Source of the DNA: Candidatus Scalindua sp.
Lineage (GTDB): Bacteria > Planctomycetota > Brocadiia > Brocadiales > Scalinduaceae
Direction: 5' to 3'
Assembly (NCBI GenBank): GCA_021776915.1
Contig: JAIQZU010000084.1
Span: forward strand, 1-64,000
Length of the DNA stretch: 64,000 bases
Shown here: positions 1 through 7,410 of the stretch, piece after piece
Layout: each line of letters starts with the position of its first letter
Numbering within the stretch: the first letter of the stretch is position 1
The notes under the pieces: model-generated
Databases searched by the model: none
What the model was told of the DNA's origin: nothing
Seen by the model: the letters and a program-made list of their open reading frames with translations, nothing else
Program-made: the position numbers and the translations under genes

Positions 1-147
1 GGAAAACTTCTTCATACGATTTCAGAAACACCTATAGATTTCATGCCCAATCTTCGTATGGTTCTTTTAGGAGTTAATAATTTTTTAAGCAATTTTGTAT
101 TGAATATAGATTATCCTGAAAAGATATTTTCAATTAAGCATTCTTAA
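1..147 (+). CDS. C-terminal end of an unrecognised protein (cut by window edge)
   Basis: Frame 1 is open from the first base to a TAA at 145-147, giving a 48-residue tail without a recognisable motif. It ends where the HigA-like remnant in another frame begins. It may be a real gene tail or chance; the sequence upstream of the window would decide. Confidence 0.3.
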   Translation, partial: GKLLHTISETPIDFMPNLRMVLLGVNNFLSNFVLNIDYPEKIFSIKHS

Positions 148-148
148 G

Positions 149-277
149 GCCATTCGGCTTGAAAAGGCTTTTGGCAGCAGTGCCGACGTTTGGTTACGCA
201 TGCAGGCGGCTTATGATCTTGCACAGGCAAGGACTCACGAGAACCGCATTGATGTAAAACGTTATGAAGCTGTATGA
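149..277 (+). pseudogene. HigA-type antitoxin remnant (C-terminal part only)
   Basis: The reading frame gives AIRLEKAFGSSADVWLRMQ followed by AAYDLAQAR and a TGA at 275-277. This matches the well-known C-terminal half of HigA antitoxins (RLxKAFGxSxxxWLxLQxxYDLxxA). The frame opens only at base 110 after a stop, so the DNA-binding XRE half is missing, and no HigB toxin is seen next to it. It is most simply a decayed higBA module at the edge of an accessory region. Confidence 0.6.
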
Positions 278-577
278 GAAATGAATACAGTTTACATACC
301 AACAACTGATGAATAATGTTTCCCCTTGATTTCAGTAATTACCTGAGTATTTGATCCCTAGTGTTTCTACAACCTACTGAATTGACATTTCATACAGAAA
401 TATACTATGTCAAATGATGGATATTCTATCATCTTTCCTCCAAAATGATTTATATTGCAAAACAACCCCACTCTTTTATAATAATTAATCAACAATGTAG
501 TTACAACTCACTTTTACCACATTTTAAATATCTATTCAAAAAATAGACGCTAGCTCTATTATCAATAAATAAAGGAA
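278..577. other. Intergenic, AT-rich, no gene seen
   Basis: About 300 bases of AT-rich sequence without a convincing frame. A purine run AAAGGAAA directly precedes the next ATG at 578. Confidence 0.5.
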
Positions 578-1150
578 ATGGCAATATCATCGCCCAATAG
601 AATAATTTGGCAATATTTTCAGTGCTTGCAAAGGGCTATCAATCGGATCAAGAATATTACAGCTGAGGAAGAAAAAAAACAAGATATCGCTCTTTGTATT
701 TTTCTTGGGGTAACAATTGTTGAAGCATTTTTTAATATTTACTTTAGAATCATTGTTGAAGAAGAACCATTCACAAAGCATAAAAACCAAATTTTGGAGG
801 ATTTAGAAAAAAGGAAATCTTTGGATCATAAAATTAGAAATTGGCCTAAGATTATCTTTAGAAAAGGGTTAAATTTTGAAAAGGGCATTTCCAAAGCTTT
901 CTTAGAATTTAAAAACCTTCGAAATGAATTAATGCATTTTAAAAATACCTATGAATCTGTGAATTTTTCAAAAGTCTCAATGCATGGGCTTGCGAATACA
1001 TCTGTTCTAGATGATCTATTTATTGATGATGCAGTGTTATCTCATGAATTAGCAGAAGGAATGTTGACAGAAGTATTCCGTCTCCGAGGAATAACAGAGG
1101 AAAAAATACCTGGTGCAATTCATCTTTGGACAGGCAGGATCATATCATAA
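578..1150 (+). CDS. HEPN-like protein, hypothetical
   Basis: A 190-residue, mostly helical, soluble protein of no family I can name with certainty. It carries the hexamer RNELMH near residue 115, which fits the R-X4-6-H motif of HEPN ribonuclease domains, including a polar residue right after Arg. HEPN proteins commonly serve as toxins or as effectors in anti-phage systems. The setting agrees: an antitoxin remnant lies upstream and a restriction-modification gene downstream. A nucleotidyltransferase partner (MNT), the usual HEPN companion, is not visible. The purine run AAAGGA lies only one base from the ATG, so the start is not well supported. Confidence 0.5.
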   Translation: MAISSPNRIIWQYFQCLQRAINRIKNITAEEEKKQDIALCIFLGVTIVEAFFNIYFRIIVEEEPFTKHKNQILEDLEKRKSLDHKIRNWPKIIFRKGLNFEKGISKAFLEFKNLRNELMHFKNTYESVNFSKVSMHGLANTSVLDDLFIDDAVLSHELAEGMLTEVFRLRGITEEKIPGAIHLWTGRIIS

Positions 1151-1278
1151 ATTAAAGTGTTTAAATTTGTTATTTTTTTTAACGACTGTAAATATTTATT
1201 GTGTAAAAATTAAATTAAATCTAAGATAATGGCGGCAAACAACCCTATTGAAAATCCAAAATAAAAATTATCAGACCA

Positions 1279-1602
1279 ATGACAAAAGCGTTTGAAATAT
1301 CTGCCGGAATCTTTTCTCTTCTCGCTATTTTGTTTTACAAACTTAATCATACCTTGCCTTTTGTTATTTCAACAATTATTGCTTGCCTATTATTTCTTTG
1401 GGCTTTAATCTCTCATATTAAAACTATCAAATCTGTCCCAAAAGGTGACATTTGTCCAAAGTGTAATAAGCCAACGTTTTTCCCAGACAGCTTAACCCCA
1501 TCAACTACAGATCCTCGCCTTCAACATTTTTTTGGGTATAGCACTGTATTTTTATGTAAATCATGTGGATTTAACGAATCAAAACTTATAACAAAACGCT
1601 GA
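1279..1602 (+). CDS. Small membrane protein with C-terminal zinc ribbon, hypothetical
   Basis: A 107-residue protein with two hydrophobic helices in the first 55 residues (ISAGIFSLLAILFY and VISTIIACLLFLWAL). A soluble tail follows with two Cys pairs, CPKC and CKSC, about 40 residues apart, as in a zinc ribbon. The Cys-rich part should be on one face of the membrane after a helical hairpin. No family is recognised and there is no clear ribosome binding site. It lies between the HEPN-like gene and the MmeI-type enzyme, so a link to defence is possible but unproven. Confidence 0.5.
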   Translation: MTKAFEISAGIFSLLAILFYKLNHTLPFVISTIIACLLFLWALISHIKTIKSVPKGDICPKCNKPTFFPDSLTPSTTDPRLQHFFGYSTVFLCKSCGFNESKLITKR

Positions 1603-1745
1603 ATTTAACCCCTTTATTACGCGGTGTTTTCATGTTTTCAGATTCTTTGTTTATTTTATTCTTATTCATAGTTTTCTCCGCCAAGCGGGTTAGCTTATCT
1701 AAGTCGTTACAACGTTAAAAGAAAAATTAAGTTTTTAGGATAGAT

Positions 1746-4478
1746 ATGGCTTTAAGCTGGAACGAAATAAAAGACAGATCCCTTAAATTCTCCAAAGAAT
1801 GGGCTGATGAAAGCAGAGAACACGCGGAGGCGAAATCGTTCTGGGATGAATTCTTCAATGTTTTTGGAATTTCAAGGAGAAGAGTGGCAACATTTGAAAA
1901 ACCTGTCAAAAAGCTCAACGACAAGTATGGTTTTATTGACCTTTTCTGGAAAGGAAACTTATTAGTTGAGCATAAATCAAAAGGAAAAGATTTAAGCAAA
2001 GCATACTCCCAGGCATTAGATTACTTTAATGGATTAAAGGAGCATGAATTACCTAAATACGTTTTAGTATCCGATTTCGAAAAATTCCGACTATATGATT
2101 TAGAGGAAGGTTCCGAAAACGAATTTCATACAAAGGACTTCCATAAGCATATAAAGCTGTTTGGTTTTATAGCCGGTTATCAAAAAATAACTTACAAAGA
2201 ACAAGATCCAGTAAACATTCAAGCAGCAGAATTAATGGGAAAATTACATGACCAACTAAAGGACAGTGGTTATGAAGGACATCCATTAGAAATATATCTT
2301 GTCCGTTTATTGTTCTGTTTGTTTGCTGACGATACAGGAATATTTGAAAAAGATACTTTCAAGGAATTTGTTGAGATAAAAACGAAGGAAGATGGAAGCG
2401 ATTTAGGCGCTGTTTTAGCTCAGTATTTTCAAGTACTCAATACGCCCAATGAAAAGCGACTAAAAACGCTTGATGAACACTTAAACCAATTCACATATAT
2501 AAACGGAAAGTTATTTGAAGAACATTTACCAATAGCAGCATTTAATTCTGGAATGCGTGAACTTCTTATGGAATGCAACGCATTGGACTGGGGCAAAATA
2601 TCACCTGCAATATTTGGTTCATTATTCCAATCAGTAATGAATCCTCAAGAAAGAAGAAACCTGGGCGCACACTACACTTCTGAAAAAAATATATTAAAGC
2701 TAATAACTCCTTTATTTCTGGATGAATTACATAATGAGTTCAGGAAAGCAAAAGGAAATAAACGAAAGCTACAGGAATTCCATAAAAAACTTGCTTCATT
2801 AAAGTTTCTTGACCCTGCCTGTGGCTGTGGCAACTTTTTGGTAATTACATATCGAGAACTGCGGTTGCTGGAGTTAGAAGTATTACGTGAACTCCACAAA
2901 GGTGGACAAAGAATTCTTAATATTTCTGAAATCATCTGGATTGATGTTGACCAGTTCTATGGAATTGAATGCGAAGAATGGCCAGCGAGGATTGCGGAGG
3001 TAGCCCTCTGGCTCATGGATCATCAAATGAACATGCGCATTTCAGAAGAATTTGGGCAATACTTTGTAAGACTTCCTTTGAAAAAATCAGCTAAAATTGT
3101 TCATGGCAATTCACTTAGGATAGATTGGGAGGAAGTTATTACCAAAAGTGAATTGTCATATATACTCGGTAATCCTCCTTTTGTTGGTTCAAAATTTCAA
3201 AATAAGGAACAACGAGCAGAAATAGCCTCTGTCAGCAACGGAACAAAAGGTGTTGGTATCCTCGACTATGTCACTGGTTGGTACTTTCTTGCTGCTCAGT
3301 ATATTCAGGGTACAGATATTCAAGTTGCCTTTGTTTCTACAAGCTCAATATCTCAAGGTGAACAGGTAGGCGTATTATGGAAAGATATGTTTTCTAAGAA
3401 CGTAAAAATTAATTTTGCTCACAGAGCTTTTCAGTGGAATAGTGAAGCAAGGGGAAAGGCGGCTGTGCACTGCGTCATTATTGGTTTTTCTCTGAAAGAA
3501 AATAAAAAGAAGAAAATCTATGAATATGACGATGTCCGCTCAGAGCCACATGAAATAAATGCATCAAATATAAATGCTTACCTGCTAGATGGTCCCTCCG
3601 TTGTAATTGAAAACAGGCAAAGGCCGCTTTGTAACGTGCCAACTGTCTGCATAGGCAACAAGCCAATTGATAACGGATATTATTTGTTCACTCCTGAAGA
3701 AAAAGAAGCATTTCTGAAAATAGAACCGAAAGCTGCTGAATATTTCAGGCGGTGGGTAGGAGCAAGAGAGTTTCTAAACGGAATAGAAAGATGGTGCCTG
3801 TGGCTCGGTGACTGCTCCCCTGCGGCTCTGAAAAGTATGCCTGCATGTCTTGAAAGAGCAAAAAAAGTGCAGGAATACAGGTCGAAAAGCAAGAGCGCAC
3901 CTACCCGTAAGCTGGCAGCTATTCCAACACGATTTCATGTTGAAAACATGCCAACCGATCATTACTTGATAATACCTGGTGTATCATCAGAGAGGAGAAA
4001 ATATATTCCTATTGGTTTTATGACATCTGATGTTTTGGCAAGTAATTTAGTGAATATATCAGGCAATGCAACTCTCTATCATTTTGGCATACTTGCTTCA
4101 ACAATGCACATGGCATGGATGCGGTACACAGCAGGAAGGCTTGAAAGCCGTTATCGTTATTCAATAGGGCTTGTTTACAATAATTATCCGTGGCCTTCTG
4201 AAGTGCAGGGTAGCCAGAAGGGAGCAGTAGAAAAATTGGCTCAGGCAGTTATTGATGCACGTTCAGCCTTCCCTGACAGTACACTCGCTGACCTATACAA
4301 CCCAATTTCAATACCTGCAAGGCTGACAAAGGCACATGGAGAATTAGACAGGGCTGTTGACAAATGCTACCGCCCTCAGCCATTCACAAATGAAACCGCT
4401 CGTATTGAGTTTCTGTTTGATTTATATAATCAATATACAGCAGGTCTATTCGTTACAAGAAAAAAACAAAAGAAATAA
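1746..4478 (+). CDS. MmeI-type (type IIL) single-chain restriction-modification enzyme
   Basis: A 910-residue protein combining DNA cleavage, N6-adenine methylation and target recognition in one chain. The N-terminus has the nuclease signature D65-x9-E75-x-K77 in FIDLFWKGNLLVEHKSKG, the same spacing as the MmeI PD-(D/E)XK site. A helical linker follows, then methyltransferase motif I (LDPACGCGNF, D356) and the catalytic NPPF motif (N476), with a target-recognition region in the last 300 residues. Length matches the MmeI family (about 900) and no disruption is seen. In this family host protection comes from methylation of one strand by the same protein, so no separate methylase gene is expected; none is present. 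Confidence 0.9.
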   Translation: MALSWNEIKDRSLKFSKEWADESREHAEAKSFWDEFFNVFGISRRRVATFEKPVKKLNDKYGFIDLFWKGNLLVEHKSKGKDLSKAYSQALDYFNGLKEHELPKYVLVSDFEKFRLYDLEEGSENEFHTKDFHKHIKLFGFIAGYQKITYKEQDPVNIQAAELMGKLHDQLKDSGYEGHPLEIYLVRLLFCLFADDTGIFEKDTFKEFVEIKTKEDGSDLGAVLAQYFQVLNTPNEKRLKTLDEHLNQFTYINGKLFEEHLPIAAFNSGMRELLMECNALDWGKISPAIFGSLFQSVMNPQERRNLGAHYTSEKNILKLITPLFLDELHNEFRKAKGNKRKLQEFHKKLASLKFLDPACGCGNFLVITYRELRLLELEVLRELHKGGQRILNISEIIWIDVDQFYGIECEEWPARIAEVALWLMDHQMNMRISEEFGQYFVRLPLKKSAKIVHGNSLRIDWEEVITKSELSYILGNPPFVGSKFQNKEQRAEIASVSNGTKGVGILDYVTGWYFLAAQYIQGTDIQVAFVSTSSISQGEQVGVLWKDMFSKNVKINFAHRAFQWNSEARGKAAVHCVIIGFSLKENKKKKIYEYDDVRSEPHEINASNINAYLLDGPSVVIENRQRPLCNVPTVCIGNKPIDNGYYLFTPEEKEAFLKIEPKAAEYFRRWVGAREFLNGIERWCLWLGDCSPAALKSMPACLERAKKVQEYRSKSKSAPTRKLAAIPTRFHVENMPTDHYLIIPGVSSERRKYIPIGFMTSDVLASNLVNISGNATLYHFGILASTMHMAWMRYTAGRLESRYRYSIGLVYNNYPWPSEVQGSQKGAVEKLAQAVIDARSAFPDSTLADLYNPISIPARLTKAHGELDRAVDKCYRPQPFTNETARIEFLFDLYNQYTAGLFVTRKKQKK

Positions 4479-4651
4479 GTTGTAATAGGAATACTTTCCC
4501 CAGAAAATCATCTTGATAGATTTTCTATTTTCACCTGATCTCCAATCCTCTTATTATCCGAAGCTTTAATTCTTGCCGTTTGTACTATCCAAATCAAGAT
4601 ATCAAAGAAAGATGATTAGTAAATGGTTATAATAGTTGCTACTTTTTACGC
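4479..4651. other. Intergenic, no gene seen
   Basis: A short AT-rich stretch between the restriction enzyme and the repeat flanking hicAB. No supported coding frame or strong hairpin was seen. Confidence 0.4.
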
Positions 4652-4792
4652 ATGAAAGTAGACAAAAGCAATAGCTGGAAAGAGAAGATAGGCCCTGCCT
4701 TTGATGATTTTATTAAAGTATACCTGGATTATATAGAACTTACCCGTATTTGCAGCACTGATAAACATAAGAGATATTTATCACGTTATTGA
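4652..4792 (+). pseudogene. 46-codon ORF remnant within direct repeat copy A
   Basis: ATG at 4652 and TGA at 4790 encode a 46-residue peptide containing WKEKIGPAFDDFIKVYLDY. Nearly the same peptide is encoded, with a one-base frameshift, at 5641-5775. Two decaying copies with one disrupted suggest fragments of a once longer gene, perhaps from a mobile element. The family is not recognised. Confidence 0.4.
4661..4782. repeat. Direct repeat copy A flanking hicAB
   Basis: About 120 bases align with 5653-5773 at high identity, including the shared run TTATTAAAGTATACCTGGAT. The pair brackets the hicAB module in direct orientation. Confidence 0.8.
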
Positions 4793-4877
4793 ATAGCTAT
4801 CAAGGGAAAGCTGAGATCAGCCATGTACAGAGCCTATCAGAGATGAAGTTCTGTATGGTGACAGGCATATTTTTGAC

Positions 4878-4907
4878 TTGAGATATATCTAGATTTGCTA
4901 CTATAAT
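4878..4907 (+). promoter_or_regulatory. Probable hicAB promoter
   Basis: TTGAGA at 4878-4883 and a perfect TATAAT at 4902-4907 are separated by 18 bases, upstream of hicA. This is a sigma-70-type match by eye only. Confidence 0.45.
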
Positions 4908-4971
4908 AGATATCAATTAAAGTTTGACAAGAGTTGAGAGTGATCAAATACGATTAAAGAGTAAGCAAACC

Positions 4972-5193
4972 ATGGGGAAACAAGAAAAACTTTTAATGCA
5001 AATACTGAAGGGCCAATCAGATGCTAATATCAATTTCCAGGATTTAGTAGGGTTGATGCAAAGATTTGGTTTCGACAAAAGAGTAAGTGGCAGTCATCAT
5101 ATATTCAGGAAAGAAGGGGTATTGGAAAAGATCAATTTGCAAAAAGAAGGTAACAAGGCCAAGCCTTATCAAGTTCGGCAAATTATGAGTTAA
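4972..5193 (+). CDS. hicA: HicA-type mRNA interferase toxin
   Basis: HicA toxins are small double-stranded-RNA-binding-fold ribonucleases that cut mRNA. The product contains the family's GSHHIF motif, whose histidine is catalytic, on the usual scaffold of LxxxGF, then the GSHH strand, then a C-terminal Val-Arg-Gln helix. The ATG at 4972 gives 73 residues, close to the normal size. An upstream in-frame TTG at 4924 would add 16 residues with no family match. hicB starts six bases after the stop codon, so the two are surely co-transcribed. Confidence 0.85.
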   Translation: MGKQEKLLMQILKGQSDANINFQDLVGLMQRFGFDKRVSGSHHIFRKEGVLEKINLQKEGNKAKPYQVRQIMS

Positions 5194-5198
5194 GTCTA

Positions 5199-5411
5199 AT
5201 GGATAAGTATGAAGTCATTATTTACTGGAGTAAAGAAGATAACGCTTTTGTTGCAGAAGCACCAGAATTGCCTGGATGTATTGCCCATGGTGAGACACAC
5301 TCAAAAGCCTTGACAAACCTGAAATCGGCAATGAAACTTTGGATAAGAACTGCCAAAGAATTTGGAGATCCTATCCCGGAACCCAAAGGTCATAGGCTTG
5401 CGTTTGCATAA
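5199..5411 (+). CDS. hicB: HicB-type antitoxin
   Basis: This 70-residue protein has the HicB partial RNase-H-like fold signature: YEVIIYWSKEDNAFVAEAPE, then LPGCIAHGETHSKAL, then a helix with AMKLWI. HicB neutralises HicA by direct binding. This short form has no obvious C-terminal DNA-binding domain (neither HTH nor ribbon-helix-helix), so autoregulation may be weak or need other factors. It lies six bases downstream of hicA, in the usual toxin-first order. Confidence 0.88.
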   Translation: MDKYEVIIYWSKEDNAFVAEAPELPGCIAHGETHSKALTNLKSAMKLWIRTAKEFGDPIPEPKGHRLAFA

Positions 5412-5652
5412 ATATTTTATAAGACATTGGGACAGGACAATGAAATCCGACTTCACCGCGCCTTTTGATTTTCGTTGTATAAGTGTCGGATATAACTAAT
5501 CCGCACCAGCCCGCCTGAACGGCAAGTTGCCCGCCCGTGCCGGTACGGACGGGGGTAGGTCATTCATCCAGTTCAAGGCTTTTTCTGGAATTATCACTTT
5601 CATATTTTTCTACATTGCTATTTCTTCAAGTGGGTTAATTATGCGATTCTAC

Positions 5653-5773
5653 GACAAAAATAGTTGGAAGAAGAAAATAGACCCTGCCTTTGATAAACCT
5701 TATTAAAGTATACCTGGATTATATAGAAATTACCCGTATTTGCAGCACTGATATACACAAGTGATACTTATCT
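5653..5773. repeat. Direct repeat copy B flanking hicAB
   Basis: Second copy of the repeat at 4661-4782. A single-base change around 5693-5700 shifts the shared frame to a stop, so this copy is the more decayed one. Confidence 0.8.
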
Positions 5774-5942
5774 CTTGATGGTGAAGCCCTAAAAGTCTTG
5801 GAGCGCAAAGGATACCCGCCTCTCCTAAGAGAATTTAGTCCAAATCTAGAGATTTGACTACAATCGAGCAAAAGAGAAGTTTTGTGGCTTGCCCAAACTC
5901 AAGCTAAGCCTTTTATTTGTAAGGGCTAATGTATTTACTTAG

Positions 5943-5970
5943 TTGACTGTGTGCCCTTTACGGTTATAAT
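5943..5970 (+). promoter_or_regulatory. kdsB promoter
   Basis: TTGACT at 5943-5948 and TATAAT at 5965-5970 with 16 bases between, 41 bases before the kdsB start codon. A strong sigma-70-type match by eye. Confidence 0.6.
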
Positions 5971-6011
5971 ACGACTTTTGTAAAATACGATTAGATTAGA
6001 TAAAGAAAAAT

Positions 6012-6821
6012 ATGCCAAAGACCGTAGCCATTATCCCTGCAAGATACGCATCAACCAGGCTTCCCGGCAAATTAATTAAAAATGAAGCGAGAGAACATAC
6101 GGGAAAATATCTTATCGAACATGTATACAGAAATGTAGTTAATGCGAAAAATGTTCACGAGGTTATTGTAGCTACAGATGATGAACACATTGCAGAAGTG
6201 GTAAAACACTTTGGTGGATGTGTTAAAATGACATCTACGAATCACAAATCAGGTACGGACAGGATCGCTGAGATAGCATCAAACCTGGATGCAGATTTCA
6301 TTGTGAATATTCAGGGAGACGAGCCGGACGTCAGAGGAAGTATGATAGACGGCTTGATTGAAGCCATGTACAATGAAAAGGAAGCGGCGGTTTGCACATT
6401 TGCAAATAAAATAAGGTCTATGGAAGAATTCACTGATCCAAATGCCGTAAAGGTCGTTATAGATAAAAATAGCTATGCCATGTACTTTTCAAGGGCAACT
6501 ATTCCGTATATCAGAGATGAAAATAGTAATTCTAAATTTTCCATATCAGAGAAAACCCCAGATGAATATAGTACCGGAAACAATACATCGTTTCTTTTTT
6601 TAAAACATCTTGGTATATATATGTACCGTAAAGACTTCTTGCTGAGCTTTCCCAGCCTTGCAATACCGGATATAGAAGAGATAGAAAAGCTGGAGCAACT
6701 TAGAGTTCTTTCAAATGGATACAAAATCAAGGTTATTGTCACTCCTTACATGTGTGAGGGAGTAGACACACCTGAAGATTTTGAACGATTCTTAAGAAAA
6801 TACCGTCTAGAAGACCTATAG
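6012..6821 (+). CDS. kdsB: 3-deoxy-manno-octulosonate cytidylyltransferase
   Basis: KdsB couples CTP to Kdo to give CMP-Kdo, the donor for the inner core of lipopolysaccharide, in the cytoplasm. The family signature is clear: IIPARYASTRLPGK (residues 7-20) binds nucleotide, TGTDR-like SGTDRIAE follows near residue 80, and NIQGDEP (99-105) carries the metal-binding Asp. At 269 residues it is slightly longer than the usual 245-255. It is separated from pyrG, which makes the CTP it uses, only by the inserted GxxExxY cassette. The gene implies a Kdo-containing outer membrane. Confidence 0.95.
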   Translation: MPKTVAIIPARYASTRLPGKLIKNEAREHTGKYLIEHVYRNVVNAKNVHEVIVATDDEHIAEVVKHFGGCVKMTSTNHKSGTDRIAEIASNLDADFIVNIQGDEPDVRGSMIDGLIEAMYNEKEAAVCTFANKIRSMEEFTDPNAVKVVIDKNSYAMYFSRATIPYIRDENSNSKFSISEKTPDEYSTGNNTSFLFLKHLGIYMYRKDFLLSFPSLAIPDIEEIEKLEQLRVLSNGYKIKVIVTPYMCEGVDTPEDFERFLRKYRLEDL

Positions 6822-6844
6822 AAGAATTAATGAAATAGTTATAT

Positions 6845-6871
6845 AACCACAGATTTCGCAGATTTCACAGA
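6845..6871. repeat. Left inverted repeat of GxxExxY cassette
   Basis: 27 bases beginning AACCACAGATTTCGCAGA. They match the reverse complement of 7362-7388 at 26 of 27 positions. Confidence 0.85.
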
Positions 6872-6909
6872 TAAATAATTGCAAAAAATGACTGTAAGAA
6901 TATTTAGTT

Positions 6910-7328
6910 ATGCAAAAAGATCCAAGGACACATGCAATTATTGGTGCTGCAATGCCTGCCTGTCGGCAGACAGGGATGTTCATTGTGCAACTGAAACATA
7001 GGTTACATTTTAGACCGGAGACATAGGTCCGAAACATCTGGAAGCAGTATATCAAGAATGCCTGGAGATTGAATTTAAATTAAGACAAATACCATTTACT
7101 TCTCAACCCCGATTGGAAATATTCTACAAGAACCAGAAACTAAAGAAATTCTATATTCCAGATTTTATTGTTTATGAAGAAGTAATAGTAGAAATAAAAG
7201 CAGAAAAAGCATTAACAAAAGTTGATGAAGCCCAATTGATAAACAGTCTTACAATTAGTCGCAATAAAGTTGGATTACTCCTAAACTTTGGAGAAGAATC
7301 TCTCCGATACAAAAGATTCGTAGGTTGA
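6910..7328 (+). pseudogene. GxxExxY-family protein, disrupted
   Basis: GxxExxY proteins (PDDEXK_3-like, about 125 residues) are small nuclease-fold proteins of unknown function. Here the expected N-terminus starts at 6910 (MQKDPRTHAIIGAAM) but is interrupted at 6955-6975 by a short palindrome and then runs out of frame. The rest is intact and recognisable: EAVYQECLEIEF from about 7042, then FYIPDFIVYEEVIVEIKAEK with the family's D...ExK pattern, ending at 7328. A shortened product from an internal start at 7113 is possible but would lack the GxxExxY helix. The gene sits between 27-base inverted repeats. Confidence 0.75.
6955..6975. repeat. Palindromic insertion inside the GxxExxY gene
   Basis: CCTGTC and GACAGG arms surround a GGCA loop, and the surrounding gene frame is intact before and recognisable after. 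It resembles the short palindromic repeats dispersed in many bacterial genomes. Confidence 0.6.
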
Positions 7329-7361
7329 ACTTAATAACTACTTTTTCATTTTTAAAAAAAT

Positions 7362-7388
7362 TCTGTGAAATCTGCGGAATCTGTGGTT
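7362..7388. repeat. Right inverted repeat of GxxExxY cassette
   Basis: 27 bases ending GGAATCTGTGGTT, the inverted partner of 6845-6871 with one mismatch. Confidence 0.85.
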
Positions 7389-7410
7389 AATTTAAAATAA
7401 AGGGTTGTAT

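Larger units (their letters stand above)
5412..6011. other. Intergenic with repeat copy B and gene scraps
   Basis: About 600 bases without an intact gene. It holds a GC-rich imperfect palindrome near 5530-5555, direct repeat copy B (5653-5773), a short frame ending in TGA near 5858 with no recognised family, and the kdsB promoter. Confidence 0.5.
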
